Assembly (NCBI GenBank): GCA_015501585.1
Contig: JADNRY010000011.1
Span: forward strand, 1 to 64,000
Source of the DNA: Rhodocollybia butyracea
Taxonomy: Eukaryota > Basidiomycota > Agaricomycetes > Agaricales > Omphalotaceae
DNA length: 64,000 nucleotides
Reading direction: 5' to 3'
The translations under genes were made by a program, and so were the position numbers. The notes under the pieces are model-generated. The model was given only the letters and a program-made list of their open reading frames with translations. It searched no databases and was not told where the DNA came from. Of the stretch, positions 11,700-22,704 are shown piece after piece. The stretch's first letter is position 1; each line of letters begins with the position of its first letter.

Positions 11700-12103
11700 C
11701 CAACTCATTCCAGAACGACTCGCCAATAAGTCGGATATAGCAGGTGTAAATCATCGGTCCTCAACTCATTCCGCCATAATATACTTGTCCAGGTAGAGGT
11801 TGAATACAGCAAAAAATGAAACAAAGATAGTTATAAGCAGAACGCGCGATAAGCGAAGGAGCTCAACAAGAAAACGTGTAAAGTCACGGGGACCGGCATA
11901 AAATGATCATCCCGCGGCATGATGATCAGATAAGTAACGCTTTGACAGAGTAAATAGATACAAATTGGCTAGAGAAGAAAATAATATCGATACAGAGTGT
12001 AAGTACTTCAAGCAAGTAGGTGCCTAGTCGGAGAGGAAAATAGTATCAATACAGAGTGTTGTACTTCAAGTAAGTGCCTGATACTCCATAGGTCTGTAAA
12101 TCT
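11700..12103. repeat. 3' flank of copy D, shared with the copy E and G flanks
   Basis: Blocks such as 'tcacggggaccggca' and 'atacagagtgtaagta' recur 3' of copy E (16200-16345) and, inverted, 3' of copy G (41268-41411). The flank links each subfamily-2 gene to the HD2 relic behind it. No gene is present in it. Confidence 0.65.
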
Positions 12104-12897
12104 TTAAACACCCGCAGAGGATTGGGGAGTAGAGATATTACGCCTGCGCAGTTGCGTCGTATTCGAGTTTAATTTCCAGTCGTTGTGCTGTTTAGAGCTT
12201 AACACGATGGAATGCTAAGAAGAGCATGGAATCAAAGGAGATCAGTAAAAGTTATCCAAACTTGAACATCAATAGTGTCGCATGTAAGTTTGAGTACGAT
12301 GGGGGATAGGTGAATATAGGATGTCATATTTACCTGTATGTCGTCTTGCAGAGTCCGCATCCTTTTGTATGATGATGCGATCATACATACACGGGTAAGG
12401 GAGAGGTATATGGTCCAGGATGAATTTCGATCGTGTTCATAGATTTTATGAGCGACTTTGTCAATTCTAAACGGAAGAGGCTGGTTAATCAACTCAAGTC
12501 TCATAGCATAGGTACTGCACTACTGACCGAAGCCAGGTTTGTTTATATTCGATGCATCTACGAGTGAGATGATGAATTAAAAAGGTATTTAAAGGACAGA
12601 AAATAACAAGAGCACCCACTGTCGGAGATTGTTTGTACAATCAACACATCCATCAGATACAATGCTAGTATGCATCTTATAAATCTCCGCCTCATGTCCT
12701 TTCAGCAATTTGTCGACTGCATCAATGGTTTTGCGGAGGCTTGACATAGTGACACAAGGAAGTAAACCACGCCGAAGAAAAGCCATAAAAACAATGATAA
12801 GGACAACAATCCATAGGATGGCGCTTGAGACCTTAGGAAGGATATCCTGAGTAAGGACCTCGACTAATATTCTAACATCATTGGGAGAAGAAGACAT
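12104..12897 (-). CDS. FPCVTL-family small membrane protein, copy D (subfamily 2)
   Basis: Four exons are predicted: 12897-12620, 12557-12528 (30 nt), 12466-12334 and 12214-12104. They total 552 nt, or 183 residues, fully open. The N-terminus is MSSSPNDVRIL. The hydrophobic helix (ILWIVVLIIVFMAFL) is followed by RRGLLPCVTMSSLRKT, DKLLKGHEAE and the CxxC (SDGCVDC). Exon 3 has the YEHDRNSSW and SLTRVCMIASSYKRM blocks. Exon 4 has HSIVLSSKQHNDW and LRRRN. The FPCVTL signature is LPCVTM here, the only such variant in subfamily 2. Function is unknown. Confidence 0.78.
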
Positions 12898-12959
12898 GCG
12901 AGAGTGCCAATGTAGGAAAAGGCGTAGGCCTATAAAGTGAGGTGTAGGAGACTACCAAA

Positions 12960-14047
12960 GCCTAGGATAGCCTATATAAAGGAGTGTAACTTGACTCTGT
13001 CTCACTCTGGTAATCGTTGGAGGTCGCAGTGATGGCCATCAAGGTGATTCGTGAATTTCGGTGAATTTTCCAATGCGGCTACCAGGCACGTCCTTTTTCG
13101 GTTCTTGTCTCAGGTTTGATATTCTGATTGCACGAATAGTAGCAGCCTGTAGTAAATTATGCAGCTCCACTATCCAACGGGGTCCCACGAGTGAACAGCT
13201 GGTCCCAAACAGGAGCCACTGAGCAGCAATCACAATGCCGAGAATCATACTCACTTGTTTGTAGCTGTTATCAAGACGTTTGATACGCAGCAAACCAGAC
13301 ACGATCGGCCGACTCCCCTCACCGACTCCCCTCTTTGTAGTGCATAAGTTGATCCAGCCTAGTGACACTCAATGAATGTTGTGAGCAGCTGCGAACCAAC
13401 CAACTCCAACCAATACTCACTGCGGATGCTCACCGCCGATTTCACTGGTTGGCACTCTCAGGCAGGCAAAATGATGAAGCCATACGGAGGCTCGAAGGTA
13501 AATCTGGTGACCATGGCAACAATGACCGCCCTCAAGCCAAACTCTAACCACTACACCATCACCACTTCGTAAGTTTAAATTAGTAATAACTGGTAGAAGT
13601 ATAAGGTTCATACAGCTATTATGGTCACCCAAGGCTTTCAGTGACTCCTGTACCATAATTATTACCGATGACCCCGGGCGTAAGTTGCGTGAACAGTGCT
13701 GTCAGTGACGGTGAGAATCACCCAAGTCTTTGGTTGCCATTCTATGATGTAAATAATTTTACCAGACGCTCTGAGTGTTTCAGAGGCCTGAAACTTGATT
13801 CCGTACCAGATTGTAAGGATGCACTCCCCCAGGTACTAATTACTTCGTTGTACCTTGACACACCCTATGCAGAGCTGTATAACTTCTAAAAGCAAAGAGC
13901 CGGACAAGCACTATCAGTGCGACGGCTCGTGGTAAGTATCTTCAATCCGATAACGAACGCTTTGACTGGAAATTTGCAATTTCACCTCTACGATGTGAAG
14001 AATTGTGTGACAAAAGACGTAACTTGAATCACAGAGTCGGAACGAGG
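12960..14047. other. Intergenic, unrecognised open stretches
   Basis: A 109-codon minus-strand frame (13368-13039) has a hydrophobic stretch around GIVIAAQWLLFG. Plus-strand frames at 13372-13572 and 13668-13889 overlap it or follow it. None resembles a family I know, and codons on both strands are open, so I cannot choose between them. Matching sequence is not seen in the right arm. Confidence 0.2.
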
Positions 14048-14260
14048 TTAAAGGGCTCGATCTTGAAAACGACTTTCGCTAATGGTGATGCGCAAACCTG
14101 CGTCCTTGCCATGTGACTGCGTGGAAATAAGGCCCGAAGGATCTTTGATGTACGTCAATCCTTGCTGCAGAGTTTGAGTTTTGAATTCCATGATTAGCGA
14201 CAGTGTTACCACTGGTTCGCAAGCCTGACATCCCAGTATCATATCACAATGGAGGCAAGT
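14048..14260 (-). repeat. Interspersed repeat R (copy 1 of 4)
   Basis: On the minus strand this reads 'gatgtcaggct..cgaa.cagtgg.aacactgtcgctaa', and goes on for about 200 bp. It is shared with 19386-19616 (minus), 33660-33860 (plus) and 43040-43260 (plus). In the two clearest cases it lies upstream of a sphingomyelinase-like gene or relic, so it is probably the distal promoter part of that module. An MSGSRI reading frame exists in two copies but is not conserved as protein. Confidence 0.6.
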
Positions 14261-14389
14261 ACCTCAGACATCTTGAAGCTATACCAATGACTCAGGTCGC
14301 TAACTTCCCCCGCGTATGGTGGAAAAGTAATGAGCTCGAACTCATGGAGAAATTAGAGCTCCGTTCTGTGTTACGCAGTTGACTTCGCG

Positions 14390-14765
14390 TGGGGTCCAGC
14401 TAAAAGACCATAAGCAAATGTGAGGTAGCAAGAAGATACGATGGCCGCAAAAACTGATGTTACCTCCCAAATCAAGAAAATAGCTCTGGAGCATACCGAT
14501 TCGCAGATCACAGTATTTGGAGATGTATTATGTACGATCAACTGCGTCAATAAAATTGTGTACATACAAGGTTGAAAAGGCTCCAGATCCATCTTCCCGA
14601 TTTGCTTTCAACGAGCTCGATGTGAAAGGAGCTGCATGATCTTGCCTCAGGGACTCAAAAACTGATACGCAAGACCCCTGTTTTTGAGCCGGATGTCGGG
14701 AATGGGAGCGGGAAATCCACTCAATGTTATCGATTGTAGGTTGAAAGCAGTCAAGTATATAAAGC
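14390..14765. repeat. Segmental duplicate of 2690-3095
   Basis: See the partner at 2690. Sequence identity is obvious through 'aatcaagaaaatagctctgg' and 'gatttgctttcaacgagctc' or its near match. Confidence 0.55.
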
Positions 14766-15302
14766 AAAATGTGGGCGAGGAGGGCGTGGTATCGGTGGAA
14801 GGGTTGGTATCAGAGGGGGGCTTGGTATTGAGGGCTTGATATTGGGAGGAAGGCGTGGTATGGTATGGTATCGGAGAGATGGCGTGATATTGAAGGGAGA
14901 GGAACAGGTGGAACAGGTACTACTACGAGGGTAGGTAGATCGAGTTCCCATTCATCGGCTTCGTCGCTGCTATCAGGAGCATCCATCATAGCTAGTTAGC
15001 CTCCTCTATCTTGAAGCTTCGTCATCCTCCGTTGCTGTCCGACCTATTGTTTGTACAATATCGGGAATAAGTCCTTCTGTATCTCTAGGCAGTAATTCTC
15101 AGATATAATTAGTACTATCCAACTGTTGATAGTAAACGAAGGCAAGCACGAGCAAGAACGGAAAGACGTCATTGAGATAAGAGCAATTTGAGGCCCTTGA
15201 CCTGCGCGTTGATCCGCAGAACCTGCAATAGTTGCGAACATCACCTAGTGCATTTCCAAAGCGGTCAAGGCAAGAATAGAGCAGGATGGTAACGTTCAGA
15301 CC
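14766..15302. other. G-rich low-complexity stretch and spacer
   Basis: 14780-14930 is an imperfect GGTAT/GGAGGG-type purine-rich tract, comparable to 3100-3250, which follows the other copy of the same duplicated block. No gene is seen in 14930-15300. Confidence 0.4.
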
Positions 15303-16230
15303 CTACGTATGCGCACACGTTGTTGCATCAACCCCCAAAAATCCACTTTTGATCATAACTTCCCAATCCGTTCTTTCTTTCTCCTGTTCTACGTTGGACA
15401 TCCATGTGGGCGTGGATTCCGGGGTAGAGGGTAGGACGTTGAGTTGAAGACGCTGCATTCGGGAGGTAATTGTAGTGGGAGAGGGGACGCATGATTCGAG
15501 GGCTTTGATGTTGTGGATGAGCATATCGAGGGGTTATTATGCTCTGCAAAGATAAAAGGTCAGCGAAGCGGTCCCGAGGAGAAAGATATCCACCAAATAT
15601 CATATTGACGCCCTCCGCTTTCAACACCTCTCTCTTCCCTTTTCCCTCCTCTCTTTCCCCCTCCTTTCTCTCCTTTTTCCCGTTCCCTCTCGCGCGTTAT
15701 TCGCTCCACGTCGTCGATCCGTCCAGCGCCCATTCCAGACTTGTTATCTCCATCCAACGATAACGACGACGACATGAAGAAGATTTAAACAGGCCCGCCC
15801 TCTCCTTTATCGTCTAGCCGTTTACTTGAACTTCGTCTTCGGCTTCAGGTGAAATGCTCCTCCCGTTCGAGGCTGAGCGCTTGAGCGCTGAGGTGTAGCT
15901 AGGAGGCGACGTTGACGTTGAGGTGCCAGAAAAGGAAAATACATAGGAAACAAATGGCGCTGGTACACCCGACCCATGCCTCCGCATGAGGGAGACCTTT
16001 CTTTATATTGCGAATGAGGTTTTGGAGCTGAAGCGCTGAACGCGCGCGAGAAGCCATGAGTTGGGTCGAAGATTTGAAGAGAGGTGTTGATGTCAGACTC
16101 ATTCCGCCATGATATCCTTGTCCGAGTAAACGTTGAATACAGCAAGAAATTAAACGAGGATAAGCTCAAGTCTTGGTTGAGTAATAAACATGCGACGTGT
16201 ACAGTCACGGGGACCGGCACCGGCACCGTT
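15303..16230 (-). pseudogene. HD2 mating-type gene relic, shorter copy
   Basis: On the minus strand this contains a piece of HD2 exon 3 (about 16035-15945, corresponding to GLAVMRRRGSGVPAPF, here out of frame). It also has the exon 4 coiled-coil region (DDVERITREREREKGEKGGG, about 15720-15620) and scraps of exon 5 (TWM, ERKN, WE.MI). Most of exon 5 is gone. It sits 3' of FPCVTL copy E in the same orientation. Confidence 0.75.
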
Positions 16231-16382
16231 GGTATAATGATCGGAAGTCCGCCGATAACTAACGCTTTGACTGATTAGAGAGGCAAATAAATCACACAAA
16301 TTAGCCAGAGAAAAAGATAGAATGAATACAGAGTGTAAGTATTTCAAGAGAGTAGGTGCCTGATATTCCATAAATCCCTGAA

Positions 16383-17200
16383 TCACTGAATACCCGCAGA
16401 AGACTGGGGATTAGAGACATTACGTCTGCGTAGTTGCGTCGAGTCCAGTTTCCAGTCGTTGTGCTGTTTGGAGCTTAGCGCGATGGAATGCTGGGAAGAG
16501 GATAAAATCAAAGGAGATCAGTAAAAGTATTCCAAAACACATCAAGGGGCCGATAGTGTCGCATGTAAACATAAACTTCAAGCATACACGAGCCAATGGG
16601 GATGGGTGAATAAGTATGGGATGATATATTTACCTCGATGTTGTCTTGCAGAGCACACATCCGTTTGTATGACGATGTGATCATACATGCACGAGTAATG
16701 GATAGGTATACGTTCCAACATGAATTTCGATCGCGTTCATAAATTCGATGAGCGACTTTGTCGATCCTACATGGTTTGTCACAAGTTTGCCAATCATTAA
16801 TTGGTTCATAGTTATGGAAGCTGTGCTACCCACCGAAGCCAATTCTCTTTATAATCGATGCATCTATGAGTGAGATGATGAATAAAAGAGTATTTAAATA
16901 GCAGAAGATAAAAGAAGACTCACCGACGGAGACAGTCTGTACAATCCATACATCCATCAGATACAATGCTAGTATGCATCGTATGAATGCCCGCCTCATG
17001 TCCTTTCAGCAATTCATCGACCGCGTCAACGGTTTTGCGAAGGCTTGACAGAGTAACACAAGGAAACAAAACATGCTGAAGAATAGCCATAAAAACGGTG
17101 ATAAAGACAAGAATCCATAGGATGGGACTCGAAGCCTTGGAAGAATATCCTGAGTAAAGACCTCAGCTAATATTTCAACATTATTGGGTGAGGAAGACAT
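16383..17200 (-). CDS. FPCVTL family, copy E (subfamily 2), one-base frameshift
   Basis: Four exons align with copies C and D: 17200-16924, 16863-16834 (30 nt), 16766-16634 and 16490-16383. The total is 548 nt, one short of a multiple of three. The missing base is one C in the run after the ATATTCTTCC block of exon 1 (about 17139). The frame there leaves the family's ILPKASSPILW segment and would stop early. Everything else is intact: FPCVTLSSLRKT, SDGCMDC, the DRNSCW block (DRNSSW in copies C and D) and HSIALSSKQHNDW. With that base restored the protein would be 182 residues. It may be a fresh pseudogene or an assembly error of the kind suspected in HD1 and DBR1. Confidence 0.65.
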
Positions 17201-17339
17201 GCGAGAGTATCAAAGTGGGAAAAGGTGAGTGTAGGAAAAGAGGATAGCCTGCATATAAAGGATTTGGAGTGACATTATCAAGAAAATCGCCTATCGCATT
17301 AGATTCACAGTTGATGATACACCAGTTGACAAAATCTTT

Positions 17340-17535
17340 TCGACGAAGTTGGAGGTTTTTGATGAAGTTTTTTGAAGTCTTTTTGATGAAGTCGCAATGT
17401 TGTCTGTTTGATGGATGAAGTCTTTTGAAGTCTTTTTGATGAAGTCGCAATGTTGTCTGTTTGATGGAGTCTTTTGAAATCTTTTGAAATCTTTTGATGG
17501 AGTCTTTTGAAGTCTTTTGATGAGGTCTTTCGAGG
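17340..17535. repeat. Minisatellite, GAAGTCTTTT/TGATGAAGTC type
   Basis: The 50-odd-base unit around 'gaagtctttttgatgaagtc' appears at about 17371 and 17427. It decays into shorter 'gaaatcttttgatggagtc' units to 17535. It lies upstream of copy E, in what would be its promoter. Confidence 0.75.
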
Positions 17536-17866
17536 ACTTTCAGCGCTGCCGGCTCCTAGAATGTATCAGGATGCAGGGGTTCGAGGTTTGACAGCTTACA
17601 GCTGATATTGTGAGCTACTCTTTCCAAAAACAACTGCGATCAAGTACCATATGGGCATATCGACGGTGCGCAATCAATCCGTGGTCTTCTATTCTCGAGT
17701 ATGACCAAAGTCACGCCCATATCCATGTTTACATAAGTCCGGGGATATCCCTTGGAATCGACAGAGATGGGGTTCGGGAACCGATGACGACAACAAAGAC
17801 GGGGAGTGTGTCGATTCCTTCGACGTTAGGCCTAGTCCCCTCTAAGAGGTTGTGGCTTAAACCTCG

Positions 17867-19063
17867 TTAGAGGACATGACCCATGATCCAAACTTCTACT
17901 GATAGTAGACATGGCAAAATCAACTTGAAATCAACAGTGTTCACTCTGTAAAACCGGCCAACATACCGTTCTCCTTTGTCTTTGGCCTCCTGTAGCTCAT
18001 CCGTTAGCATTCTTAGCATTCCCGACGCATCTCGAAGGCCCATCAGTGTTGCTTTCACTAGCCAAGAACCGAAATGGACACACGAGGGTTTCTTATGAAT
18101 GTTAACATATTTGTAGTAATTAACCCTTCGTCGTTCTAATTAAAGAAAGGAAATAGAAAACAAAGGTAGCACCTTACATGTACCCTATGAAGCGCGGTGT
18201 CGGCGAGCGTTGGATGCGACAATTTTGTGGGAGTACTTACAGAGGTCAATGTTCAAGAAAATAACACGAAGACCATAAGATCTCTGGACGGAATAACCTG
18301 CATAGCGCAGCTTCGCGGCCTGTATCACTGATTCATCTAACCAGCTTCATCCTCCCATGAAGCGGCAGCATGATCATAGTTCCTAGTAATAACCACAATT
18401 CAAATCAAAGAACGCTCGGTTGATGCAAATCAAGACTCACCGACTGAATTGATTAGGACCTGGAGCGTCAAACGAGTTGGGTGAGTCTATGTTCTACTGG
18501 GGAAATCAGGATGTCATTGATGAAATTTGGTCGCATACATGCGATGTCTAGCTGTCATGGTTTCCGAGTGTAGCTTGCTGATTGGAGCAATTTGGTAGAA
18601 GACACAGGTGCAGGCAGTGGCTGAGGATCCTGTCCGTCACCAGTTAGTATAGTGTTTGGATTTTAGCAGATGAGGATCTTGCCCGTCACTAGTCGGTATA
18701 GTGTTTGGATTTGTTGATTCCAGAGGGTAAACTTCATGCTAAGACCAACTGGAGACGCTCCAGATTGGCTTGCAATATGGCATAAGTTATAGAGTGTCGG
18801 GATCAGAGATGACTTGCTACGGCTCTGATTTCTTAGGTTAGCGAAAGTTCCGTGTGGTAGTTCGAAACCCAAGTTACCTGTGCAGATGTAGCAGTGGGTT
18901 GTTGTAATATCTTGAATAAATGAAGGTCGGGAACGCATTCAAGGCAGCGAACGCGGTCGTAAGGAAGCCCGAGCTGGAAGCAGCCACCTGGAAACAAGCA
19001 GGCGGATAGAACAAAGAGCGCCACGAGAGAGGGGGAACAAGGAGTGGACGCAAAGCCGAGCAT
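17867..19063 (-). pseudogene. Acid-sphingomyelinase-like gene relic
   Basis: Minus-strand pieces match, in order, several exons of the intact gene at 34225-37478. They are exon 1 (about 19040-18860, with TATSAQ before its donor), the start of exon 3 partly duplicated in place (two copies of the 'acgg.caggatcctca' region, 18690-18620), then a jump to the end of exon 10 (LGNHD). Exon 11 (SPNSFDAPGPNQFS), exon 12 with stops, and exon 15 (SGMLRMLTDELQEA) to exon 16 (VWIMGHVL) follow. The saposin-like domain and the C-terminal half are lost. It is in the left arm, oriented away from the HD pair, mirroring the intact copies on the right. Confidence 0.85.
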
Positions 19064-19069
19064 TATAAG

Positions 19070-19840
19070 CCGAAGTTGTTCATATGATAATCAGCAATTC
19101 TGTTGAGCAATCTGGGCAGGCGACCTAAGAACGTGTTCAGATCGTGTCTAACGGTACAATCTCTTATGCGTTGCACCACCGTGCCAGTTGATAGGTTAGT
19201 TTATAGGTCAGTTTAGATTCGAAACAAGTTTGTACGGGGTCATAACTTACGAGTATCGTCAGCACCGTCTGACGGCCCGCGGTATCTTGATAACGAACGC
19301 TTTGACTGGAATTTCCAATATCACCTCTACAATGAAGAATTGTGTGAAAAAAGACAGATGTGACTTGAATCACAGAGATTGATACTTATAAACAACAGCT
19401 CGAATTGGAAAAGAACTTTCGCCAATGGCAATGCACGAACCTGCACATTGCTAAATTTTTTCCAGGTGACTGCGTGGAAGGCTGAGAGATTTTTTGATGT
19501 ACATTGATCTTGGCTGCAGATTTTGAGGTTTGAACCCCAAGGTTAGCGACACTGATGCCACCGATTCGCGAGCCTGACATCCCAGTATCACAACGGAGAC
19601 AAGTATCCTCACACACTTTGAAGCTATACCAATGCTCGCGTCGTTAACTGGAGTTCAAGGCCGAGCGGCTCAAAGTGGAAGAGTTGGAGGAAGAGGTGTC
19701 GTTAAAATGTTCTTGTGACGCCAACGCTATCGAAAAAGGACAAAGTCTCACTAGGTCTCGCTAGCACTCTCAACCTTCGCAAAGACTCAAAACATCACTC
19801 GCTTCAGCTTGATTTGCCCTTCATACCTGAATCCGTATTC
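19070..19840. repeat. Large inverted duplicate, partner at 33230-34200
   Basis: Minus-strand sequence 19616-19164 matches plus-strand 33660-34087, including the RWCNA-encoding end and 'agcgttcgttatc' inverted. Plus 19650-19830 matches minus 33500-33240 (the Glu-rich EELEEEV frame). This is the upstream region of the sphingomyelinase relic on the left and of the intact gene on the right. The two arms therefore share an inverted block of at least 2 kb when the coding parts are included. Confidence 0.75.
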
Positions 19841-20509
19841 ACGGAATGGTAGATAACCCGATTCTAGCGTCGTGCAGAGTAGATCTTATGAGCCACAGGT
19901 ATTGGCCGTTCGGTGCCAATTTAATTTCTCCGTGCAGTGGGTTCACACTGAAAGGGATGTTGGCAAAGGTAAGGTAAAGCGGAAGCCGGAGAGACAGAAC
20001 GACCGCCTTAGCTCTTTTCGACGTCGATTCTTCAAAGTCTCAACAGGTGGCCCGTGTGGAGTAGCCTGGATGTTCAAATTTGTCCTTGAGGTAATAACAG
20101 CCTGAAGGCCTTGTGCTACGCGGCGACTACGACACTTGCGAACACCACCTAAGTAGTTGATTTCCAAGGTCGAGAAATGGAACCAAAAATAAAACATGAT
20201 GGCTTAGAGTCTAGACCAGGTCTCGTCAGCACATGACCTCACATGACATACTCGGACCGTGCTCGGAACCAGCATTTGCCGAACCGAATCTCCTGCCGAA
20301 TCTGATAATGTGCGCTTTGCCATTCAAATTGCAAAGCCGCGTAATATACTACTACTGGAGAGAAAAACTCTTAATCTTTAATTGATATACTGACGCGTCC
20401 AAGCAGCTGAGGCAGGAGTAGATACTGACTCGGAGTAGCAGAAAATTGGATCGCAGAGATTGCTAAACCGTGCGGTTTAGTGCTCTCAGAACAGGTACGT
20501 CGGTGGTGT
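19841..20509. other. Spacer 3' of copy F
   Basis: Short frames are open on both strands around 19870-20200 (for example 84 codons, minus), without recognisable similarity. 20280-20370 is related to the 3' flanks of copies A and B. Confidence 0.3.
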
Positions 20510-21359
20510 TCACATTATGTTTCGCCTGCGGAGAGCTATCCGAGTAGTGTTTGCCTCCAACCTCCACTCGTTGTGATAGTTCGAGCCTGTCGCGATGACA
20601 TGCTACAGGTTGCAAGGGGAAAAAAAGAAGAAATCGTCAGTATATGTGGTGTAAAAACATGCCACGGATGATTAAAAAAATCAAGAGAGCGGGAACAGAG
20701 TCTATATGCGTAGACTCCGGAGTCCGAGAGAGAGTCAAAGCGACAAGCGCGAGACAGCAACGACTTGAAGCACGTACCTCTATGTCTTGTCGTGAGGCGC
20801 AGAGTATTTTATATGACGATGAAATTTCACATAACCGAGTAAGGGACATGTATGCGCTCCATGGTGCACTACGGTCGTGGTCATATATTTTGTTCATGAT
20901 TTTGCGGATGCTGAGCACCAGTAAATAATCATCACAAGAGTCCACGACGGGGATAAGTTAAAATGAAGTTGAGCAACGAAGGCTTTGAATTAATCAACAG
21001 CTGCTCACCGACGCAAAAATTGTTTATGTTTATACATTCTATGAGGAACCAAATGTTTCAGAAGCAGGTATAATCATCTTCAGTACTCACTGAGGAAGAA
21101 TTTCCATGCAATGCTGACACTCATCGCGGGAAATGGAAGTCTGAATGTTGCCGATGTGTCCCTCCAGCAGCTTCTCTACCACTTCAATGGCATCTCGAAT
21201 CCCTTTCAGAGTCACGCAAGGAAAGAGCACGCGTCGAAGGATGGCTACGGGGATCATAGTGGAGAAGAAGACGAGGACCCATACGAAGCTCGAAAGCATG
21301 TTGGGGAGGATTTCAAGGATGAGGTTCCAGGTTAATTTTTCGGCATCGAAATTCGACAT
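20510..21359 (-). CDS. FPCVTL-family small membrane protein, copy F (subfamily 1)
   Basis: Four exons are predicted: 21359-21091, 21038-21009 (30 nt), 20910-20778 and 20602-20510. They total 525 nt, or 174 residues, fully open. The start MSNFDAEKLT at 21359 is preferred over upstream ATGs because it matches the family length. The helix (FVWVLVFFSTMIPVAIL) is followed by RRVLFPCVTLKGIRDA, EKLLEGH and the CxxC (SRDECQHC). Exon 3 has YDHDRSAPW and SLTRLCEISSSYKIL. The last exon (NYHNEWRLEA, then LRRRN) resembles subfamily 2 more than copies A and B do, so F may be close to the ancestor of subfamily 1. It is the left-arm copy nearest the HD pair. Confidence 0.75.
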
Positions 21360-21599
21360 GGGTGAGGGAAGGAGGGAGATTTTTATTCCTAGCATGTCCA
21401 AGTGGGAAATATTTACACTCCGTGACATAAGTAGAATGAGCGTGCGAGTTGGCAAGATCACCTACTCTGTATTGTCAATCATCACCAACTTCATTTCCCC
21501 ATTCCTTTTCAACTCAATAACACTTACTATATCTGGAACGTTACCGATCTGAGTGCGGGAGGAACACGGCGTTTGGCTCAATGTTCCATCATCACCGAC

Positions 21600-22229
21600 T
21601 TCCATTCCTTCGTATCTATAACCAGATCTCTTCGAACACGGTGACGGCGGACCAAGTTGAAGCTGTAGAGGTTGCTATTTTTTCACAAGCGGGGCCATTC
21701 AAAGCTAAAATGAACAAGTCAAGCCGGAGCATCTTGCGTGCCAGGATGCCGATGTAGATCATACCAGGTACATAATTACAGCGGACGTTCGTTATCGATT
21801 CTCTAAATCGGGGTTGGTATTTTGAATCGCGGGTCATTGCGCGCGCAGTACCAACTAGTATTAATTACCCCAACCGTTTAATTGATGCAAGTGTGCATCT
21901 TGACCTGGATATCATATGATCAGAAGTTTCAACCTGATGACTACAAGTGCAGTGGACGTTCGTTATCGATTCTTTAAACAATTAATTTAAAGCGGGGGTT
22001 GGTATACTCAAGTTGTTGAGTGCGCACTACAACCGTTTAGTTGATGCAGGTGTGCATCTTGACCTGGATATCATACGATCAGAGGATTCAATCTGATAAC
22101 TACAGCGGACGTTCGTTATCGATTCCCAGTCGCGGGTCATTGAGTGCGGACTACCAATTACTATAGCCATTTACTATTAGTTGATGCAAGTGTGCATCTT
22201 GAGTGGATATCATATGCTCAGAGAATCAA
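21600..22229. repeat. Three-copy tandem repeat between copy F and HD1
   Basis: Units begin with 'ggacgttcgttatcgattc' at about 21783, 21957 and 22107. Each continues through 'gcgggtcatt', then 'ttgatgcaagtgtgcatctt', then 'ggatatcatatgatcaga' or near versions. Periods are roughly 150-175 bp. 'tgcaagtgtgca' and 'gatatc' are short dyads. The repeat lies between the HD1 gene and the nearest FPCVTL copy. No coding capacity is seen. Confidence 0.8.
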
Positions 22230-22704
22230 GTCCTTCAGATATTCCCCTTAGTGCACGACTTCACGATTTTAAAAGTTAGAAGAAAAGAAAAGATTCCGAT
22301 TCGATTTCGTTTGTACACGATACAACTTTGTATGGACAGGATGGAGAGAGATAAGAAAGGAGAAAGGAAACAGTAAACAAACATGCAATGCAATGCAGGG
22401 GGTATAGTAAAATGCAATGTGGAGGGGTTTATGAACGAAAATAAAGGAAAGAAGGACAGCGAGGAAAGTATTAACAAGCACGAGCGAGCGAGTGATTAGT
22501 AGCAACGAGTAGTAGTAATGAATAGCGAGAGAGGGGAGGGGAGAGGGGTGCATAACGATCAACGATATAACAATTTATAACAATAGCAATAAAAAAAGAT
22601 GAGGGGAGATAACGATACAGTTCAAAATCCATGAAGAGAAGCAGAGCATAGTGGCATAAAACATACAGCATAGACCATAGAAGCAGAAAAAAATCGGAGC
22701 ATAC
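22230..22704. other. 3' region of HD1
   Basis: A/G-biased on the plus strand (T/C-rich in the HD1 sense), like the 3' end of HD2 on the other side. It probably holds the HD1 3' UTR. Open frames here are low-complexity and not credible genes. Confidence 0.4.

Noticed and set aside
22575..22704. Extension of HD1 into the Phe/Leu-rich frame that runs to 22575
   Set aside because: A neighbouring frame ends TYEATFAGKV at 22705, which matches the end of the HD1 relic at 3381; the longer frame is low-complexity 3' UTR.
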